Part shown: piece after piece, positions 1-10,008 of the stretch
Position numbering within the stretch: the stretch's first letter is position 1
How the letters are laid out: each line of letters starts with the position of its first letter
NCBI RefSeq assembly: GCF_022179185.1
Contig: NZ_BPQJ01000018.1
Location: 62,001-126,000 of the forward strand
Source of the DNA: Methylobacterium frigidaeris
GTDB lineage: Bacteria > Pseudomonadota > Alphaproteobacteria > Rhizobiales > Beijerinckiaceae
Length of the DNA: 64,000 nucleotides
Reading direction: 5' to 3'
The notes under the pieces: model-generated
What the model was told of the DNA's origin: nothing
The model's input: only the letters and a program-made list of their open reading frames with translations
The model's database searches: none
Position numbers and translations under genes: made by a program

Positions 1-366
1 CCGGCCCTGCACCACCTCGACAAGGGCCAGGTCGTGGTGCTGGCCGGCGGCACCGGCAACCCGTACTTCACCACCGACACCGCCGCGGTCCTGCGCGCCG
101 CCGAGCTGAAATGCGACGCGGTGCTGAAGGCCACCCAGGTCGACGGCGTCTATTCCGCCGATCCGAAGACGAACCCGGACGCGGTGCGCTACGAGCGGCT
201 GAGCCACGACGAGGCGATCGCCCGCGACCTCAAGGTGATGGACACCGCCGCCTTCGCGCTCGCCCGCGACGGCGGCCTGCCGCTGATCGTCGGCTCCGTG
301 CACGCCCCGAGCTCCGTGACGGCGATCCTCACCGGCGCCGCACCCTCGACCCTGGTGGCGCCGTAA
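1..366 (+). CDS. pyrH: UMP kinase, C-terminal part (cut by window start)
   Basis: UMP kinase phosphorylates UMP to UDP in pyrimidine nucleotide synthesis in the cytoplasm. Only the last 121 codons are present and the reading frame is open from base 1. The visible part holds the amino-acid-kinase motif [15 protein letters not shown] and the [14 protein letters not shown] segment, both typical of bacterial PyrH. It precedes frr, the usual pyrH-frr order. The 141 bases between the two genes show no obvious terminator, so co-transcription is likely. The N-terminus lies outside the window. Confidence 0.95.
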   Translation, partial: PALHHLDKGQVVVLAGGTGNPYFTTDTAAVLRAAELKCDAVLKATQVDGVYSADPKTNPDAVRYERLSHDEAIARDLKVMDTAAFALARDGGLPLIVGSVHAPSSVTAILTGAAPSTLVAP

Positions 367-507
367 TCGGCGTCGCACCCATGAAGCCTCCCCTCCTGAC
401 GATTTGCGGCAGGTCGGGTTTTGGTTCATTGAAGCCGGATCAGGGCGGACCCGGCACGGGCGCGCCCTAACTCCCGTTTTCCTCCAGACGCCTCGGGACG
501 CGCAGGA

Positions 508-1074
508 ATGGCCTCTCCTCCCCCCTTCGACCTCAACGACATCAAGCGGCGCATGCAGGGCGCGCTGAACTCCCTGAAGCACGATCTCGGCTCGCTGCGC
601 ACTGGCCGGGCCACGCCCTCGCTCCTCGACCCGATCCAGGTCGACGCCTACGGCGCCGCGATGTCGATGGCGCAGGTCGCCACCATCAGCGTGCCGGAGC
701 CGCGGCTGCTCAGCGTCTCGGTGTGGGACCGCGGCATGGTGGCGGCGGTCGAGAAGGCGATCCGCGAATCCGACCTCGGCCTCAACCCGATGACCGAGGG
801 CCAGACCATCCGCTTGCGCATCCCCGAGATGAACGAGCAGCGCCGCAAGGAGATGGTCAAGGTCGCGCACAAATACGCCGAGGAGGCCCGCGTCGCGGTC
901 CGCCACGTCCGCCGCGATGGTCTCGACCACCTCAAGAAGCTCGAGAAGGACGGCGCCATCAGCCAGGACGACGAGAAGCGCCAGGCCGACCAGGTGCAGA
1001 AGGCGACCGACCAGCACATCGCCGAGGTCGACCAGACCCTGGCGGCCAAGGAGAAGGAGATCATGCAGGTCTGA
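508..1074 (+). CDS. frr: Ribosome recycling factor
   Basis: It releases 70S ribosomes from mRNA after termination, together with EF-G. The 188-residue length fits the family (about 185). The RTGRA motif at residues 31-35 lies in the first helix of the three-helix bundle, and the coiled-coil helices with VRHVRRD follow in the second half. It sits between pyrH and uppS as in most proteobacteria. Only about 30 bases separate its stop from the chosen uppS start, so the two are probably one transcript. Confidence 0.96.
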   Translation: MASPPPFDLNDIKRRMQGALNSLKHDLGSLRTGRATPSLLDPIQVDAYGAAMSMAQVATISVPEPRLLSVSVWDRGMVAAVEKAIRESDLGLNPMTEGQTIRLRIPEMNEQRRKEMVKVAHKYAEEARVAVRHVRRDGLDHLKKLEKDGAISQDDEKRQADQVQKATDQHIAEVDQTLAAKEKEIMQV

Positions 1075-1104
1075 CGATCGGACCGGCATGACAGGAAAGA
1101 GCGC

Positions 1105-1989
1105 GTGGGGAGCGCGGAGTCGGGCAACGGCTCCGCCGGGGTCGGGGCCAGCATGGCAGGCGACAGCGAGACGGTGACCCTGCTGGAGGCAGGCCAGGAT
1201 CGGGGCCAGGACCAGGGCCAAGACCAGGGCCACTCGGCGGCCTGCCCAAGCCCGACGGGCGGGTCCTCCCCCGGCGGGACGATGCCGAACCACGTCGCCA
1301 TCATCATGGACGGCAACGGCCGCTGGGCCGCCCGCCGCGGGCTGCCTCGCGTCGAGGGCCATCGCCGCGGGGTCGAGGCGGTGCGCCGTGCCGTGCGCTC
1401 GGCGATCGACCTGCGGATCCCCTACCTCACCATCTACAGCTTCTCCTCCGAGAACTGGCGCAGGCCCGCCGCCGAGGTGGCGGACCTGATGGGTCTGCTC
1501 AAGCTGTTCGTGCGCCGCGACCTCGCCGACCTGCACGCCAACGGCGTCCGGGTGCGGATCATCGGCGAGCGCGACGGCCTGCCGGGCGACATCGCCGGCC
1601 TCCTGCGCGAGGCCGAGGAGCGCACTGCCCGCAACACCAGGCTGACCCTGGTCGTGGCGTTCAACTATGGTGGGCGCCAGGAGATCCTGCGCGCCGTGCG
1701 AAGCCTCGCCCGGGCCGTCGCCGAAGGGCGCCTTGCGCCGGAGGTGATCGACGCCGCCGCGATGACGGCCGCGCTCGACACCGATGGCATCCCCGATCCC
1801 GACCTCGTCATCCGCACCTCCGGCGAGCAGCGGGTGTCGAACTTCCTGACTTGGCAGACCGCCTATTCCGAGTTCGTGTTCGTGCCGGATTTCTGGCCGG
1901 ACTTCGACCACGCCACCTTCCTCGCGGCGATCGGCGAGTTCCAGAGCCGCGACCGCCGCTTCGGCGGCCTCAGCGCCCGGGCGGGGTGA
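1105..1989 (+). CDS. uppS: Isoprenyl transferase (undecaprenyl diphosphate synthase)
   Basis: It condenses isopentenyl diphosphate onto farnesyl diphosphate to make the C55 carrier for peptidoglycan and O-antigen. The catalytic MDGNGRW motif carries Asp at residue 69 of the longest form, and the C-terminal RTSGEQR and SNFL motifs are present. The GTG at 1105 has AGGA eight bases upstream and gives 294 residues, longer than the usual 240-250. The conserved domain begins at an in-frame ATG at 1282, and another ATG lies at 1153. The extra N-terminus is a low-complexity GQDQ-repeat stretch, so the true start is uncertain. The stop overlaps the cdsA start. Confidence 0.93.
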   Translation: MGSAESGNGSAGVGASMAGDSETVTLLEAGQDRGQDQGQDQGHSAACPSPTGGSSPGGTMPNHVAIIMDGNGRWAARRGLPRVEGHRRGVEAVRRAVRSAIDLRIPYLTIYSFSSENWRRPAAEVADLMGLLKLFVRRDLADLHANGVRVRIIGERDGLPGDIAGLLREAEERTARNTRLTLVVAFNYGGRQEILRAVRSLARAVAEGRLAPEVIDAAAMTAALDTDGIPDPDLVIRTSGEQRVSNFLTWQTAYSEFVFVPDFWPDFDHATFLAAIGEFQSRDRRFGGLSARAG

Positions 1990-2846
1990 TGGCGGGCAAC
2001 GGCACGAAAATACCCGGGGCGGGCCGTCCGGCCTGGCCCGCGACGGAGCTCGGCGCCCGCACGGTCTCGGGCATCGTGCTCGGCCTCCTGGTCCTCGGCG
2101 CGACGCTGAACGGCGGCTGGATCTTCGCGGTGATCTGGTTCCTCGCCGGCCTTGCCGTCGTGGGGGAGTGGCTCGCTATCACCCGCACGAGCCCGCATCG
2201 GCCGCTGCTGGCCATCGCGGGCCTCGTCCTCCTCGGCGTGGTGGCGGGGGCGCGGCTCGCCGCCCCCCTGTCCTGGCTCGTCGGCGCCGTCGTCGCCGGC
2301 CTCGCCCTGCTGGCGTTCCTCGCCCGGCCGGCCGCGGGGCGGATCTGGGCTCCCTCGAGCCTCGCCTGCGCCCTCGTGGTCGCCCTGGTGCCGGTGCTCC
2401 TGCGCGACGATCCCCGCATCGGACTCGCCGGCCCGCTCTGGCTGTTCGGCGTGGTCTGGACCACCGACATCGCCGCCTACTTCACCGGCCGGTCCCTCGG
2501 CGGGCCGAAGCTGTGGCCGGCAGTGAGCCCGAAGAAGACCTGGTCGGGCTTCTGCGGCGGTCTTCTCGGCGCGATCATCGTCGGCGGCGCGGTGGCCGCC
2601 GGCGCACGCCATCTCGGTGCCACAGAGGCCCTGTCGCTGCCGCTCGCTTGCGCGCTCTCGGCTCTCGCCTCGGTGATGAGCCAGGGTGGCGACCTCGCCG
2701 AATCGGCGCTCAAGCGCGCCTATGGCGCCAAGGATTCCGGCCGCCTGATCCCGGGCCATGGCGGCGTGATGGACCGCCTCGACGGCTTCTTCGCCGTGGC
2801 CCTCCTCGCCGGCCTCCTGCTCGTCGGCCTCACTCTCGCGGGATAG
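1989..2846 (+). CDS. cdsA: Phosphatidate cytidylyltransferase
   Basis: It makes CDP-diacylglycerol from phosphatidate and CTP at the inner membrane, the entry point to all phospholipids. The 285-residue protein has about seven hydrophobic segments. The C-terminal CDS signature is visible: S-x-KK-x-x-SGF in the middle, then GDLAESALKR, GAKDSG and PGHGGVMDRLDG. The ATG at 1989 overlaps the uppS stop (TGATG), so the frame extending further upstream was rejected. dxr follows three bases after the stop. Confidence 0.95.
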   Translation: MAGNGTKIPGAGRPAWPATELGARTVSGIVLGLLVLGATLNGGWIFAVIWFLAGLAVVGEWLAITRTSPHRPLLAIAGLVLLGVVAGARLAAPLSWLVGAVVAGLALLAFLARPAAGRIWAPSSLACALVVALVPVLLRDDPRIGLAGPLWLFGVVWTTDIAAYFTGRSLGGPKLWPAVSPKKTWSGFCGGLLGAIIVGGAVAAGARHLGATEALSLPLACALSALASVMSQGGDLAESALKRAYGAKDSGRLIPGHGGVMDRLDGFFAVALLAGLLLVGLTLAG

Positions 2847-2848
2847 TC

Positions 2849-4012
2849 ATGACCCTCACCGTCTCCGTCCTGGGCGCGACCGGCTCGATCGGGCGCTCCA
2901 CCGCCGACCTGCTCGACCAGCACCGCGACCGATTCCGGGTCGGTGCCGTGGCGGGCGGCCGCGACGCGGCGGCTCTGGCCCGCGTCGCCCGCGAGCTGAA
3001 CGCCGAATTCGCCGCCATCGCCGACCCCGACGCCGGCCCGGCCCTGCGCGACGCTCTCGCCGGATCCGGCATCGCCTGCGGCGCTGGCCCCTCGGCGGTG
3101 ATGGAGGCCGCGACCCGGGAGGCGGACCTCGTGGTGGCGGCGGTGAGCGGGGCGGCGGGGCTGGCACCGACCTGCGCGGCGATTCGTCAGGGCCGCACCG
3201 TGGCGCTCGCCAACAAGGAGAGCCTGGTCTGCGCCGGCGACGCCTTCATGCGCGATGCAAAGAAGTACGGCGCCCGCATTCTGCCGATGGATTCCGAGCA
3301 CAACGCGCTCGAACAGTCGATCGGCACCGGCCGGATCGACGACATCACCCGGATGACCATCACCGCCTCGGGCGGGCCGTTCCGGAGCGCGACCCGGGAA
3401 CGCATCGCCGCCGCCACCGCCGCGGAGGCCGCCGCCCACCCGACCTGGTCGATGGGCATGAAGATCAACATCGACTCGGCCACCCTGATGAACAAGGGGC
3501 TGGAGCTGATCGAGGCGCACCACCTGTTCGGCATCGAGGCCGAGCGCCTCGACGCCGTCGTGCACCCGCAATCGATCGTCCACGCTCTGGTCACCTGGCG
3601 CGACGGCGCGGTGACGGCCGGCCTCTACGTCCCCGACATGCGGGTTCCGATCGCCCATTGCCTGGGCCTGGGCGAGCGCCTGACGATCGCCCGCGGCAAA
3701 CCCCTCGACCTCGCGGCGACCGGCAGCCTCACCTTCGAGCGGCCGGACGAGGAGCGCTTCCCCTGCCTGCGCATCGCCAAGGCCGCGCTCGCCGCCGGCG
3801 GTGCGCAGCCGACGGTGATGAACGCCGCCAACGAGATCGCGGTCGCGGCCTTCATCGCGGGAAGGATCGGCTTCTACGCCATCGCCGCGCTGGTGGAGCA
3901 GGCCTGCGAGCATTTCGCGGCGCGCTTGCCCGCAGCACCCGCCGATGTCGAGGAGGCGCTCGCCATCGACGCGGAGGTGCGGAGCTGGAGCGAGGCGGCT
4001 CTAGCCGCGTAA
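2849..4012 (+). CDS. dxr: 1-deoxy-D-xylulose 5-phosphate reductoisomerase
   Basis: It catalyses the NADPH-dependent second step of the MEP isoprenoid pathway, supplying precursors for UppS upstream. At 387 residues it has the usual length. The nucleotide-binding GATGSIG motif is at residues 9-15, NKESLV follows, and the metal/substrate region MDSEHNALEQ is intact. The ATG at 2849 lies two bases after the cdsA stop. The open frame continues upstream into cdsA, but nothing there belongs to DXR. Confidence 0.96.
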   Translation: MTLTVSVLGATGSIGRSTADLLDQHRDRFRVGAVAGGRDAAALARVARELNAEFAAIADPDAGPALRDALAGSGIACGAGPSAVMEAATREADLVVAAVSGAAGLAPTCAAIRQGRTVALANKESLVCAGDAFMRDAKKYGARILPMDSEHNALEQSIGTGRIDDITRMTITASGGPFRSATRERIAAATAAEAAAHPTWSMGMKINIDSATLMNKGLELIEAHHLFGIEAERLDAVVHPQSIVHALVTWRDGAVTAGLYVPDMRVPIAHCLGLGERLTIARGKPLDLAATGSLTFERPDEERFPCLRIAKAALAAGGAQPTVMNAANEIAVAAFIAGRIGFYAIAALVEQACEHFAARLPAAPADVEEALAIDAEVRSWSEAALAA

Positions 4013-4153
4013 CCGAGGCCTCAAGCTTCCGTTAAGTTAGCCCTCGGTCGTTTCGCGGTCTGTTCGCAGGCGCGCCGACCCTGTATGAGGGGGGTATCGG
4101 CAAAGCGGCCGTGCCGGGCCAGGGAGGGTCCGCCGCGCCGCATCGAGGTGACC

Positions 4154-5314
4154 ATGGATCTGCTCAACGTCGTCGGCGGCGCGACGACGAACCTGCTCGG
4201 CTACATCGTGCCGTTCCTGTTCGTCCTCACCGTCGTGGTGTTCATCCACGAGCTCGGCCACTTCCTGGTCGGGCGCTGGTGCGGCGTCGGGGTGACCAGC
4301 TTCTCGATCGGCTTCGGGCCCGAGCTCGTCGGCTTCAACGACCGCCGCGGCACCCGCTGGAAGATCTCGGCGATCCCGCTCGGCGGCTACGTCAAGTTCG
4401 TCGGCGACATGAACGGCGCCAGCGTGCCGGACCCGGACGCGATGGCGCGCATGAACCCGGCCGACCACGCGATCAGCTTCCACGCCCAGAACGTCTGGAA
4501 GCGGGTCGCCATCGTGGCGGCGGGACCGATCGCGAACTTCCTTCTCGCCATCGCGGTCTTCGCCGGCGCCGTCTACGCCACCGGGCGCTACGAGGTGGCG
4601 CCCCGGGTCTCGGCGGTGCAGCCGGGCAGCGCGGCCGATCGCGCCGGCTTCCAGCCCGGCGACGTGGTGCTGACGATCAACGGCAGCGCCATCCACAACT
4701 TCGCCGACATGCAGCGCACCGTCTCGGGCGCCGCCGGCGACCCGCTCGCCTTCACGGTGGAGCGCGGCGGGGTCACGACGCCCCTCACCGCGACGCCGGA
4801 CGTCTACGAGGACAAGACCCCGTTCGGCACCCAGCGCATCGGGCGGCTGGGCATCCAGGGGCCGCGCGACGCCGCCGACGTCAAGCTCGTGCGTTACGGC
4901 GCCCTCGATTCGCTGAAGATCGGCGTCACCGAGACCTACTTCGTCGTCGACCGCACCTTCAGCTACATCGGCAAGCTGATCACGGGGCGCGAATCCGCCG
5001 ACCAGCTCTCCGGACCGATGGGCATCGCCCGGGTCTCGGGGCAGGCCGCCAAGGTCGGCGGCCTCGGCGCCTTGGTCGGGCTGATCGCGGTGCTGTCGGT
5101 CTCGATCGGGCTCATCAACCTGTTTCCGGTGCCGATGCTCGACGGCGGCCACCTGATGTTCTACGCCGTCGAGATCGTGCGCGGCCGCCCCCTGAGCGAG
5201 CGGGCCCAGGAGATCGGCTTCCGCATCGGCCTCGCCCTGGTGCTGATGCTGATGCTGTTCGCGACCTGGAACGACATCCTGCATATCGGCGCCGCGTTCA
5301 ACCGCGGCACCTGA
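4154..5314 (+). CDS. rseP: RIP metalloprotease RseP (site-2 protease)
   Basis: An inner-membrane zinc protease that cuts anti-sigma factors and leftover signal peptides. The zinc-binding HELGH is at residues 32-36 inside the first membrane segment. A PDZ domain follows the second segment (APRVSAVQPGSAADRAGF onward). The second metal-ligand motif LDGGH lies in the C-terminal membrane region. The ATG at 4154 has GAGGTG just upstream, so the 23-residue extension from 4085 was dropped. It has the classical position between dxr and bamA and is followed by a strong terminator. Confidence 0.95.
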   Translation: MDLLNVVGGATTNLLGYIVPFLFVLTVVVFIHELGHFLVGRWCGVGVTSFSIGFGPELVGFNDRRGTRWKISAIPLGGYVKFVGDMNGASVPDPDAMARMNPADHAISFHAQNVWKRVAIVAAGPIANFLLAIAVFAGAVYATGRYEVAPRVSAVQPGSAADRAGFQPGDVVLTINGSAIHNFADMQRTVSGAAGDPLAFTVERGGVTTPLTATPDVYEDKTPFGTQRIGRLGIQGPRDAADVKLVRYGALDSLKIGVTETYFVVDRTFSYIGKLITGRESADQLSGPMGIARVSGQAAKVGGLGALVGLIAVLSVSIGLINLFPVPMLDGGHLMFYAVEIVRGRPLSERAQEIGFRIGLALVLMLMLFATWNDILHIGAAFNRGT

Positions 5315-5340
5315 CGCTGGGGAAAACTTTCCGCTGGCCG

Positions 5341-5376
5341 AAAAGGGCCGCCCGCACGACGCGGGCGTCCCTTTTT
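5341..5376 (+). terminator. Rho-independent terminator after rseP
   Basis: An 11-bp stem with one mismatch (arms 5345-5355 and 5361-5371) is flanked by AAAA on the left and TTTTT on the right. It would end the pyrH-to-rseP transcript and implies that bamA has its own promoter in the 280 bases that follow. Confidence 0.85.
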
Positions 5377-5656
5377 CGTGGATCCCGCCAATTTTCCTAA
5401 AATGCGTGCCATTCCGGGGCGCTCGCCGCCGCGGGCCGTTCATCGCGCGCTGACTCTGGCGCGTGAAAAGCGTGGCCGTGGCCCGTGACAGGAAGGCAAC
5501 GTCTGGGCAAAATCCCTGTCGGCTGGGAGCGTGGCGTTTGCTTCGCCAGGGATTCCCGATAGAAGCGGGGCTAGGACCAGGGGCCTTCGCCTTTGCGAGA
5601 GGGTGATCGTCTACGGGTGTGAACCCGTGCCGACAAAAAATGAGACGGGCCATTTG
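5377..5656 (+). promoter_or_regulatory. bamA upstream region
   Basis: This non-coding stretch between the rseP terminator and the bamA ATG probably contains the bamA promoter. I could not fix a specific -35/-10 pair. An in-frame extension of bamA to 5531 is open but has no family resemblance and no signal-peptide character. Confidence 0.4.
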
Positions 5657-8176
5657 ATGATGTCGATGACGGGTAAGCGCCGGCGTGCGTCGGCGAGAGG
5701 CGCCATTGTCATGGCCGCCACCATCGCCGCCAGCGGCAGCGCCTTCGCGCAGCAGATCGTCGTGCAGGGCAATTCCCGGATCGACGCAGAGACGGTCCGT
5801 TCCTACGTGGTCGGCGTGTCGCCCGAGGAGGGCCGCCGCAACCTGATCGCCAGCGGGATGTTCTCCGACGTGCGCGTGTCGCACTCAGGCGGGCGCATCA
5901 TCGTGTCGGTGCGCGAGAACAACACGATCAACCGCGTCTTCTTCGAGGGCAACAAGAAGGTCGAGAAGGGGACGCTCGACAGCATCGTCGAGTCGAAGGC
6001 GCGCGGGCCCTACAGCCAGGCGACCGTCAACTCCGATCTCGAGCGCATCCGCGAGGTCTACCGCCGAGCCGGCCGCGGCCTCGCCAAGGTCTCGGTCCGC
6101 ACCGTCGACCTGCCCAACGGTCGCGTCGACGTCGTCTACACGATCGACGAGGGTGACAAGACCGGCGTCAAGGAGATCCGCTTCGTCGGCAACCAGGTCT
6201 ACTCGGACAGCCGTCTGAGGGATCTGATGACGATGTCGGAGATGAATCTCCTCAGCTTCGTCAAGACCTCCGACGTCTACGACCCCGACCGGCTCGCCAA
6301 CGACCTCGACCTGATCCGGCGCTACTACCTGAAGAACGGCTATGCCGACTTCCGGGTCGCCTCGGCGGATTCGCGCTTCGACGATGCCGCCGGCGGCTGG
6401 ATCATCACCATCACCGTCGAGGAAGGCCAGCAGTACCGCGTCGGCGCGGTCTCGGTCGATTCCCGCATCCCGGGCGTCGACGGCACCGTGCTGCGCGACG
6501 AGCTGCGCACCGGCGTCGGCGACGTCTACAACGCCGAGGACGTGGAGAAGACGCTCACCGGCGTCACCACCTCGGTGGCCCGCGCCGGCCATCCCTTCGC
6601 TCAGGTCCGCCCGACCGGCGAGCGCGACCGCGCCACCGGCACCGTCGCCCTCGGCTACATCGTCGAGGACGGCCCGAAGGTCTACATCGAGCGCATCAAC
6701 GTGCGCGGCAACACCCGCACCCGCGACTACGTCGTGCGGCGCGAGCTCGACCTCACCGAGGGCGACGCCTACAACCGCGTGCTGGTCGACCGGGCCGAGC
6801 GGCGCCTGAACGGCCTCGGCTTCTTCAAGAAGGTGCGGTTCTCCAACGAGCCCGGCTCGGCCCCCGACCGTGTCGTCGTGAACATCGACGTCGAGGATCA
6901 ACCGACCGGCTCGTTCTCGGTCGCCGGCGGCTACTCGACGGCGGACGGGATCATCGGTGAGGTCTCGGTCTCGGAGTCGAACTTCCTCGGCCGCGGCCAG
7001 TATGTCCGCCTCGCCGGTACCGCCGGCCAGTACACCCGCGGCGTCGACTTCTCGTTCACCGAGCCGTACTTCCTGGGCTATCGCCTGGCGGCTGGCTTCG
7101 ACGTCTTCAACAAGTACAGCGACCAGACCCGCTACTCGCGCTACGTGACCGACGTGGTCGGCGGCCAGCTCCGCCTCGGCCTGCCGATCACCGAGGAGTT
7201 CGGTATCACGCTGCGCTACTCGATCTACAACACCGACCTGAAGATCCCGAACACGCTGAAGCGGCCGTACAACGACTGCTCGTTCCCCATCGCCGGCTAC
7301 ACCCAGCTAAACCCGAACGGTCAGGCGCTCTACCCGACCTGCGCCTATGACGGCGAGGCCTCGATCGCCCTCAAGGAGGCGGTCGGCTCGACGCTGACCT
7401 CGCTCGCCGGCGTCACCCTGGCCTACTCGACCCTCGACAACCTGCAGCTGCCGCGCAACGGCTTCTACGGCGAGGTGAAGCCCGAATATGCCGGCATCGG
7501 CGGCGACTCGAAGTTCTTCCGCGTCACCGGCGAAGGCCGGTACTACAAGGAGCTCTGGGAAGACGTCGTCGGCTTCGTGAAGTTCCAGGGCGGCCACGTC
7601 CTGCCGACCGAAGGCAACGCGCTCCGCGTCACCGACCAGTTCTTCCTTGGCCCGTCGCTGGTGCGCGGCTTCGCGCCGAACGGCATCGGCCCGCGCGACG
7701 TCGGCTCGGGCGATGCCCGCTCGAACGCGATCGGCGGCACGACCTATGTCGGCGCCTCGGTCGAGGTGCAGTTCCCGATCTGGGGTCTGCCCCGCGACCT
7801 CGGCCTGAAGGGTGCGGTCTTCGCCGATGCCGGTACGCTGTTCGGCTACAAGGGCCGCCGGGCCTTCGACGTCAACGGAGACGGCTTCATCAACGGCTTC
7901 AGCCCGGTCGGTGGTTGCAACTTCTCCGCCATCGGAGCGAATGCGATCACCGTCGAGCCGGAATGCGTGAACGTCCGCGACAAGCAGACGATCCGCTCGT
8001 CGGTGGGCGCGTCGATCCTGTGGAACTCGCCGCTCGGCCCGATCCGCTTCGACTACGCCTACGCCCTCACCAAGGACGAAGGCCAGAAGGTCTTCGGTGC
8101 CGACGGCACGTATTACGGCCGGGTCGGCAAGGACCAGACGCAGGCCTTCCGCTTCTCGGGCGGCTCGCGCTTCTAA
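5657..8176 (+). CDS. bamA: Outer membrane assembly factor BamA
   Basis: The central Omp85 protein of the BAM complex, which inserts beta-barrel proteins into the outer membrane. The 839-residue product has a signal peptide ending near SGSAFAQQ, then repeated POTRA domains, then a C-terminal 16-strand barrel. The LVRGF motif of the barrel lid loop is visible, and the protein ends in the expected phenylalanine (SGGSRF). The ATG at 5657 gives a normal signal peptide (MMSMTGKRRR). Downstream genes make lipid A, the partner component of the outer membrane. Confidence 0.95.
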   Translation: MMSMTGKRRRASARGAIVMAATIAASGSAFAQQIVVQGNSRIDAETVRSYVVGVSPEEGRRNLIASGMFSDVRVSHSGGRIIVSVRENNTINRVFFEGNKKVEKGTLDSIVESKARGPYSQATVNSDLERIREVYRRAGRGLAKVSVRTVDLPNGRVDVVYTIDEGDKTGVKEIRFVGNQVYSDSRLRDLMTMSEMNLLSFVKTSDVYDPDRLANDLDLIRRYYLKNGYADFRVASADSRFDDAAGGWIITITVEEGQQYRVGAVSVDSRIPGVDGTVLRDELRTGVGDVYNAEDVEKTLTGVTTSVARAGHPFAQVRPTGERDRATGTVALGYIVEDGPKVYIERINVRGNTRTRDYVVRRELDLTEGDAYNRVLVDRAERRLNGLGFFKKVRFSNEPGSAPDRVVVNIDVEDQPTGSFSVAGGYSTADGIIGEVSVSESNFLGRGQYVRLAGTAGQYTRGVDFSFTEPYFLGYRLAAGFDVFNKYSDQTRYSRYVTDVVGGQLRLGLPITEEFGITLRYSIYNTDLKIPNTLKRPYNDCSFPIAGYTQLNPNGQALYPTCAYDGEASIALKEAVGSTLTSLAGVTLAYSTLDNLQLPRNGFYGEVKPEYAGIGGDSKFFRVTGEGRYYKELWEDVVGFVKFQGGHVLPTEGNALRVTDQFFLGPSLVRGFAPNGIGPRDVGSGDARSNAIGGTTYVGASVEVQFPIWGLPRDLGLKGAVFADAGTLFGYKGRRAFDVNGDGFINGFSPVGGCNFSAIGANAITVEPECVNVRDKQTIRSSVGASILWNSPLGPIRFDYAYALTKDEGQKVFGADGTYYGRVGKDQTQAFRFSGGSRF

Positions 8177-8219
8177 GAACCCATCCGGCGGGCGCCAACG
8201 GCGCCCGTGCATCAATCGG

Positions 8220-8257
8220 CAGCCGCGGAGCGACGAGCATCCGCGGCTGTTTTCGTT
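8220..8257 (+). terminator. Rho-independent terminator after bamA
   Basis: A perfect 10-bp stem (8220-8229 with 8240-8249) is followed directly by TTTT. A second GC hairpin (GGGCGCC/GGCGCCC) lies just before it, near 8191-8207. It separates bamA from lpxD. Confidence 0.85.
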
Positions 8258-8360
8258 TGTGCCCCCCGGCCCGACCGGTTAGTCCGGGCGCCCTCCCCTC
8301 GACGGGAGGATGGGCGGTCCGGCCCCTTCCGGCCCGCTGGGCCTTAGGCGGATGCAGGCG

Positions 8361-9416
8361 ATGTCGGAACCGGTTTTCTTCCCCCTCGCGGGCCCCGTCT
8401 GCTTACGCGAGATCGCGGCGCTCTCCGGCGCGGCCTTGCCTCCGGAGACCGACGGCGAGGCGGTGATCCGCGCTGCGGCGCCCCTCGAGAGCGCAGGTCC
8501 CGACGACCTCGCCTACATGGACAACGCCAAGTACGCCGACGCGCTGGCGGCGACGCGGGCCCGCGCCTGTCTGGTCACCCCGCGCTTCGCCGCCCGCGTG
8601 CCCGAAGGCACGATCGCCCTCGTGACGCCGCAGGCCTATCGGGGCTTCGCGCGGGTCCTGGCCCGGCTGTTCCCGAGCGCGGCGCGCCCGACCTCGCTGT
8701 TCGGGGCCACCGGCGTGTCGCCGGGCTCCTTCGTCCACCCGACCGCCCGGCTCGAGCCCGGCGTCGTGGTCGATCCGGGCGTAGTGATCGGCCCGGAGGC
8801 CGAGATCGGCGCCGAAACCGTGCTGGCGGCGGGCTGCGTGATCGGGCCGGCGGTGCGGATCGGGCGGGGCTGCGCCGTCGGGGCGAACGCCTCGGTGCTG
8901 CACGCCTTCCTGGGCAACCGGGTGATCGTGCATGGCGGCGCCCGTATCGGCCAGGACGGGTTCGGCTTCGCCATGGGGCCGGGCGGCCACCTCAAGGTGC
9001 CGCAGGTCGGGCGCGTCATCATCCAGGACGACGTCGAGATCGGCGCCAACACCACCATCGACCGGGGCGCCAGCCGCGACACGGTGGTGGGCGAGGGCAC
9101 CAAGATCGACAACCTGGTGCAGATCGCCCACAACGTCGTCATCGGCCGCCACTGCGTGATCGTCGCCCAGGTCGGCATCTCGGGCTCGACGACGCTTGAG
9201 GATTACGTCGTGCTCGGCGGCCAGGTCGGGGTGGTGGGCCACTTGCGCATCGGCATGGGCGCGCAGATCGCCGGGTCGAGCAACATCAACAAGGACGTGC
9301 CGGCCGGGGCCCGCTGGGGCGGCACGCCGGCCAAGCCCGTGCGCGAGTGGTTCCGCGAGATGACGACGCTCAAGAACCTCGCCGCCCGAAGCCGCGACGA
9401 GGCCGGCGAGGCCTGA
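8361..9416 (+). CDS. lpxD: UDP-3-O-(3-hydroxymyristoyl)glucosamine N-acyltransferase
   Basis: Third enzyme of lipid A synthesis: it adds a hydroxyacyl chain to the 2-amine of UDP-3-O-acyl-glucosamine. The 351-residue protein has the N-terminal uridine-binding domain and then a long left-handed beta-helix of hexapeptide repeats (from about [11 protein letters not shown]). The active-site region [11 protein letters not shown] and the C-terminal [14 protein letters not shown] are conserved. In-frame ATGs also exist at 8310 and 8352; 8361 (MSEPVFF) was chosen because it best fits the family N-terminus. Confidence 0.94.
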   Translation: MSEPVFFPLAGPVCLREIAALSGAALPPETDGEAVIRAAAPLESAGPDDLAYMDNAKYADALAATRARACLVTPRFAARVPEGTIALVTPQAYRGFARVLARLFPSAARPTSLFGATGVSPGSFVHPTARLEPGVVVDPGVVIGPEAEIGAETVLAAGCVIGPAVRIGRGCAVGANASVLHAFLGNRVIVHGGARIGQDGFGFAMGPGGHLKVPQVGRVIIQDDVEIGANTTIDRGASRDTVVGEGTKIDNLVQIAHNVVIGRHCVIVAQVGISGSTTLEDYVVLGGQVGVVGHLRIGMGAQIAGSSNINKDVPAGARWGGTPAKPVREWFREMTTLKNLAARSRDEAGEA

Positions 9417-9543
9417 GGGCCATGGCGCGGGGGCCGTTGCCGTGCTCCCGCCGCAAATCGCTTGCATCCGCGCCGCTTCTCGCCAAAGACGGCGCACCGA
9501 CGACCGGGGCGTATCCGGGGCAGCCATGAGGGAGCCAGACACC

Positions 9544-10008
9544 ATGACCGAGATGCCTGCCGAGCTGGGCACGGCCGACATCATGCGGGTGATGGAGCTC
9601 CTGCCCCACCGCTACCCGTTCCTGATGGTCGACAAGATCGTGCAGATCGACCGGGACGAGAGCTGCATTGGGATCAAGAACGTCACGATCAACGAGCCGC
9701 ACTTCACCGGCCACTTCCCGGCCGCTCCGGTCTTCCCGGGCGTGCTGCTGATCGAGGGCATGGCCCAGACCGCCGGCGCGATCTGTTGCGCCCACAAGCT
9801 CAAGGGCGATGCCAAGCCGAGCAAGGTCTTCTTCATGACCATCGACAAGGCGAAGTTCCGCAAGCCGGTCGTGCCGGGCGACGTGGTCGAGTACCACATG
9901 CGTAAGACCAGCAACCGCCGCTTCATGTGGTGGTTCAAGGGCGAGGCCAAGGTGAACGGCGTGCTGGTGGCCGAGGCCGAGATCGGCGCGATGCTGGTGA
10001 CCGAATGA
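9544..10008 (+). CDS. fabZ: 3-hydroxyacyl-ACP dehydratase FabZ
   Basis: It dehydrates 3-hydroxyacyl-ACP in fatty acid elongation and competes with LpxA/LpxD for hydroxyacyl-ACP, which explains its place in this cluster. The 154-residue HotDog-fold protein has catalytic His57 (in [11 protein letters not shown]) and Glu71 (in LLIEGMAQ). The ATG at 9544 is preceded by GAGGGAG, so longer in-frame versions were rejected. Its stop overlaps the lpxA start (ATGA). Confidence 0.96.
   Translation: MTEMPAELGTADIMRVMELLPHRYPFLMVDKIVQIDRDESCIGIKNVTINEPHFTGHFPAAPVFPGVLLIEGMAQTAGAICCAHKLKGDAKPSKVFFMTIDKAKFRKPVVPGDVVEYHMRKTSNRRFMWWFKGEAKVNGVLVAEAEIGAMLVTE

Noticed and set aside
2168-2848. N-terminal extension of the dxr frame inside cdsA
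   Set aside because: Arg/Pro-rich and unlike DXR; the ATG at 2849 directly precedes the GATGSIG domain.
4037-5884. Long minus-strand open frame opposite rseP and bamA
   Set aside because: Asp/Arg/Gly-rich shadow of two certain genes on the plus strand; no domain or ribosome site.
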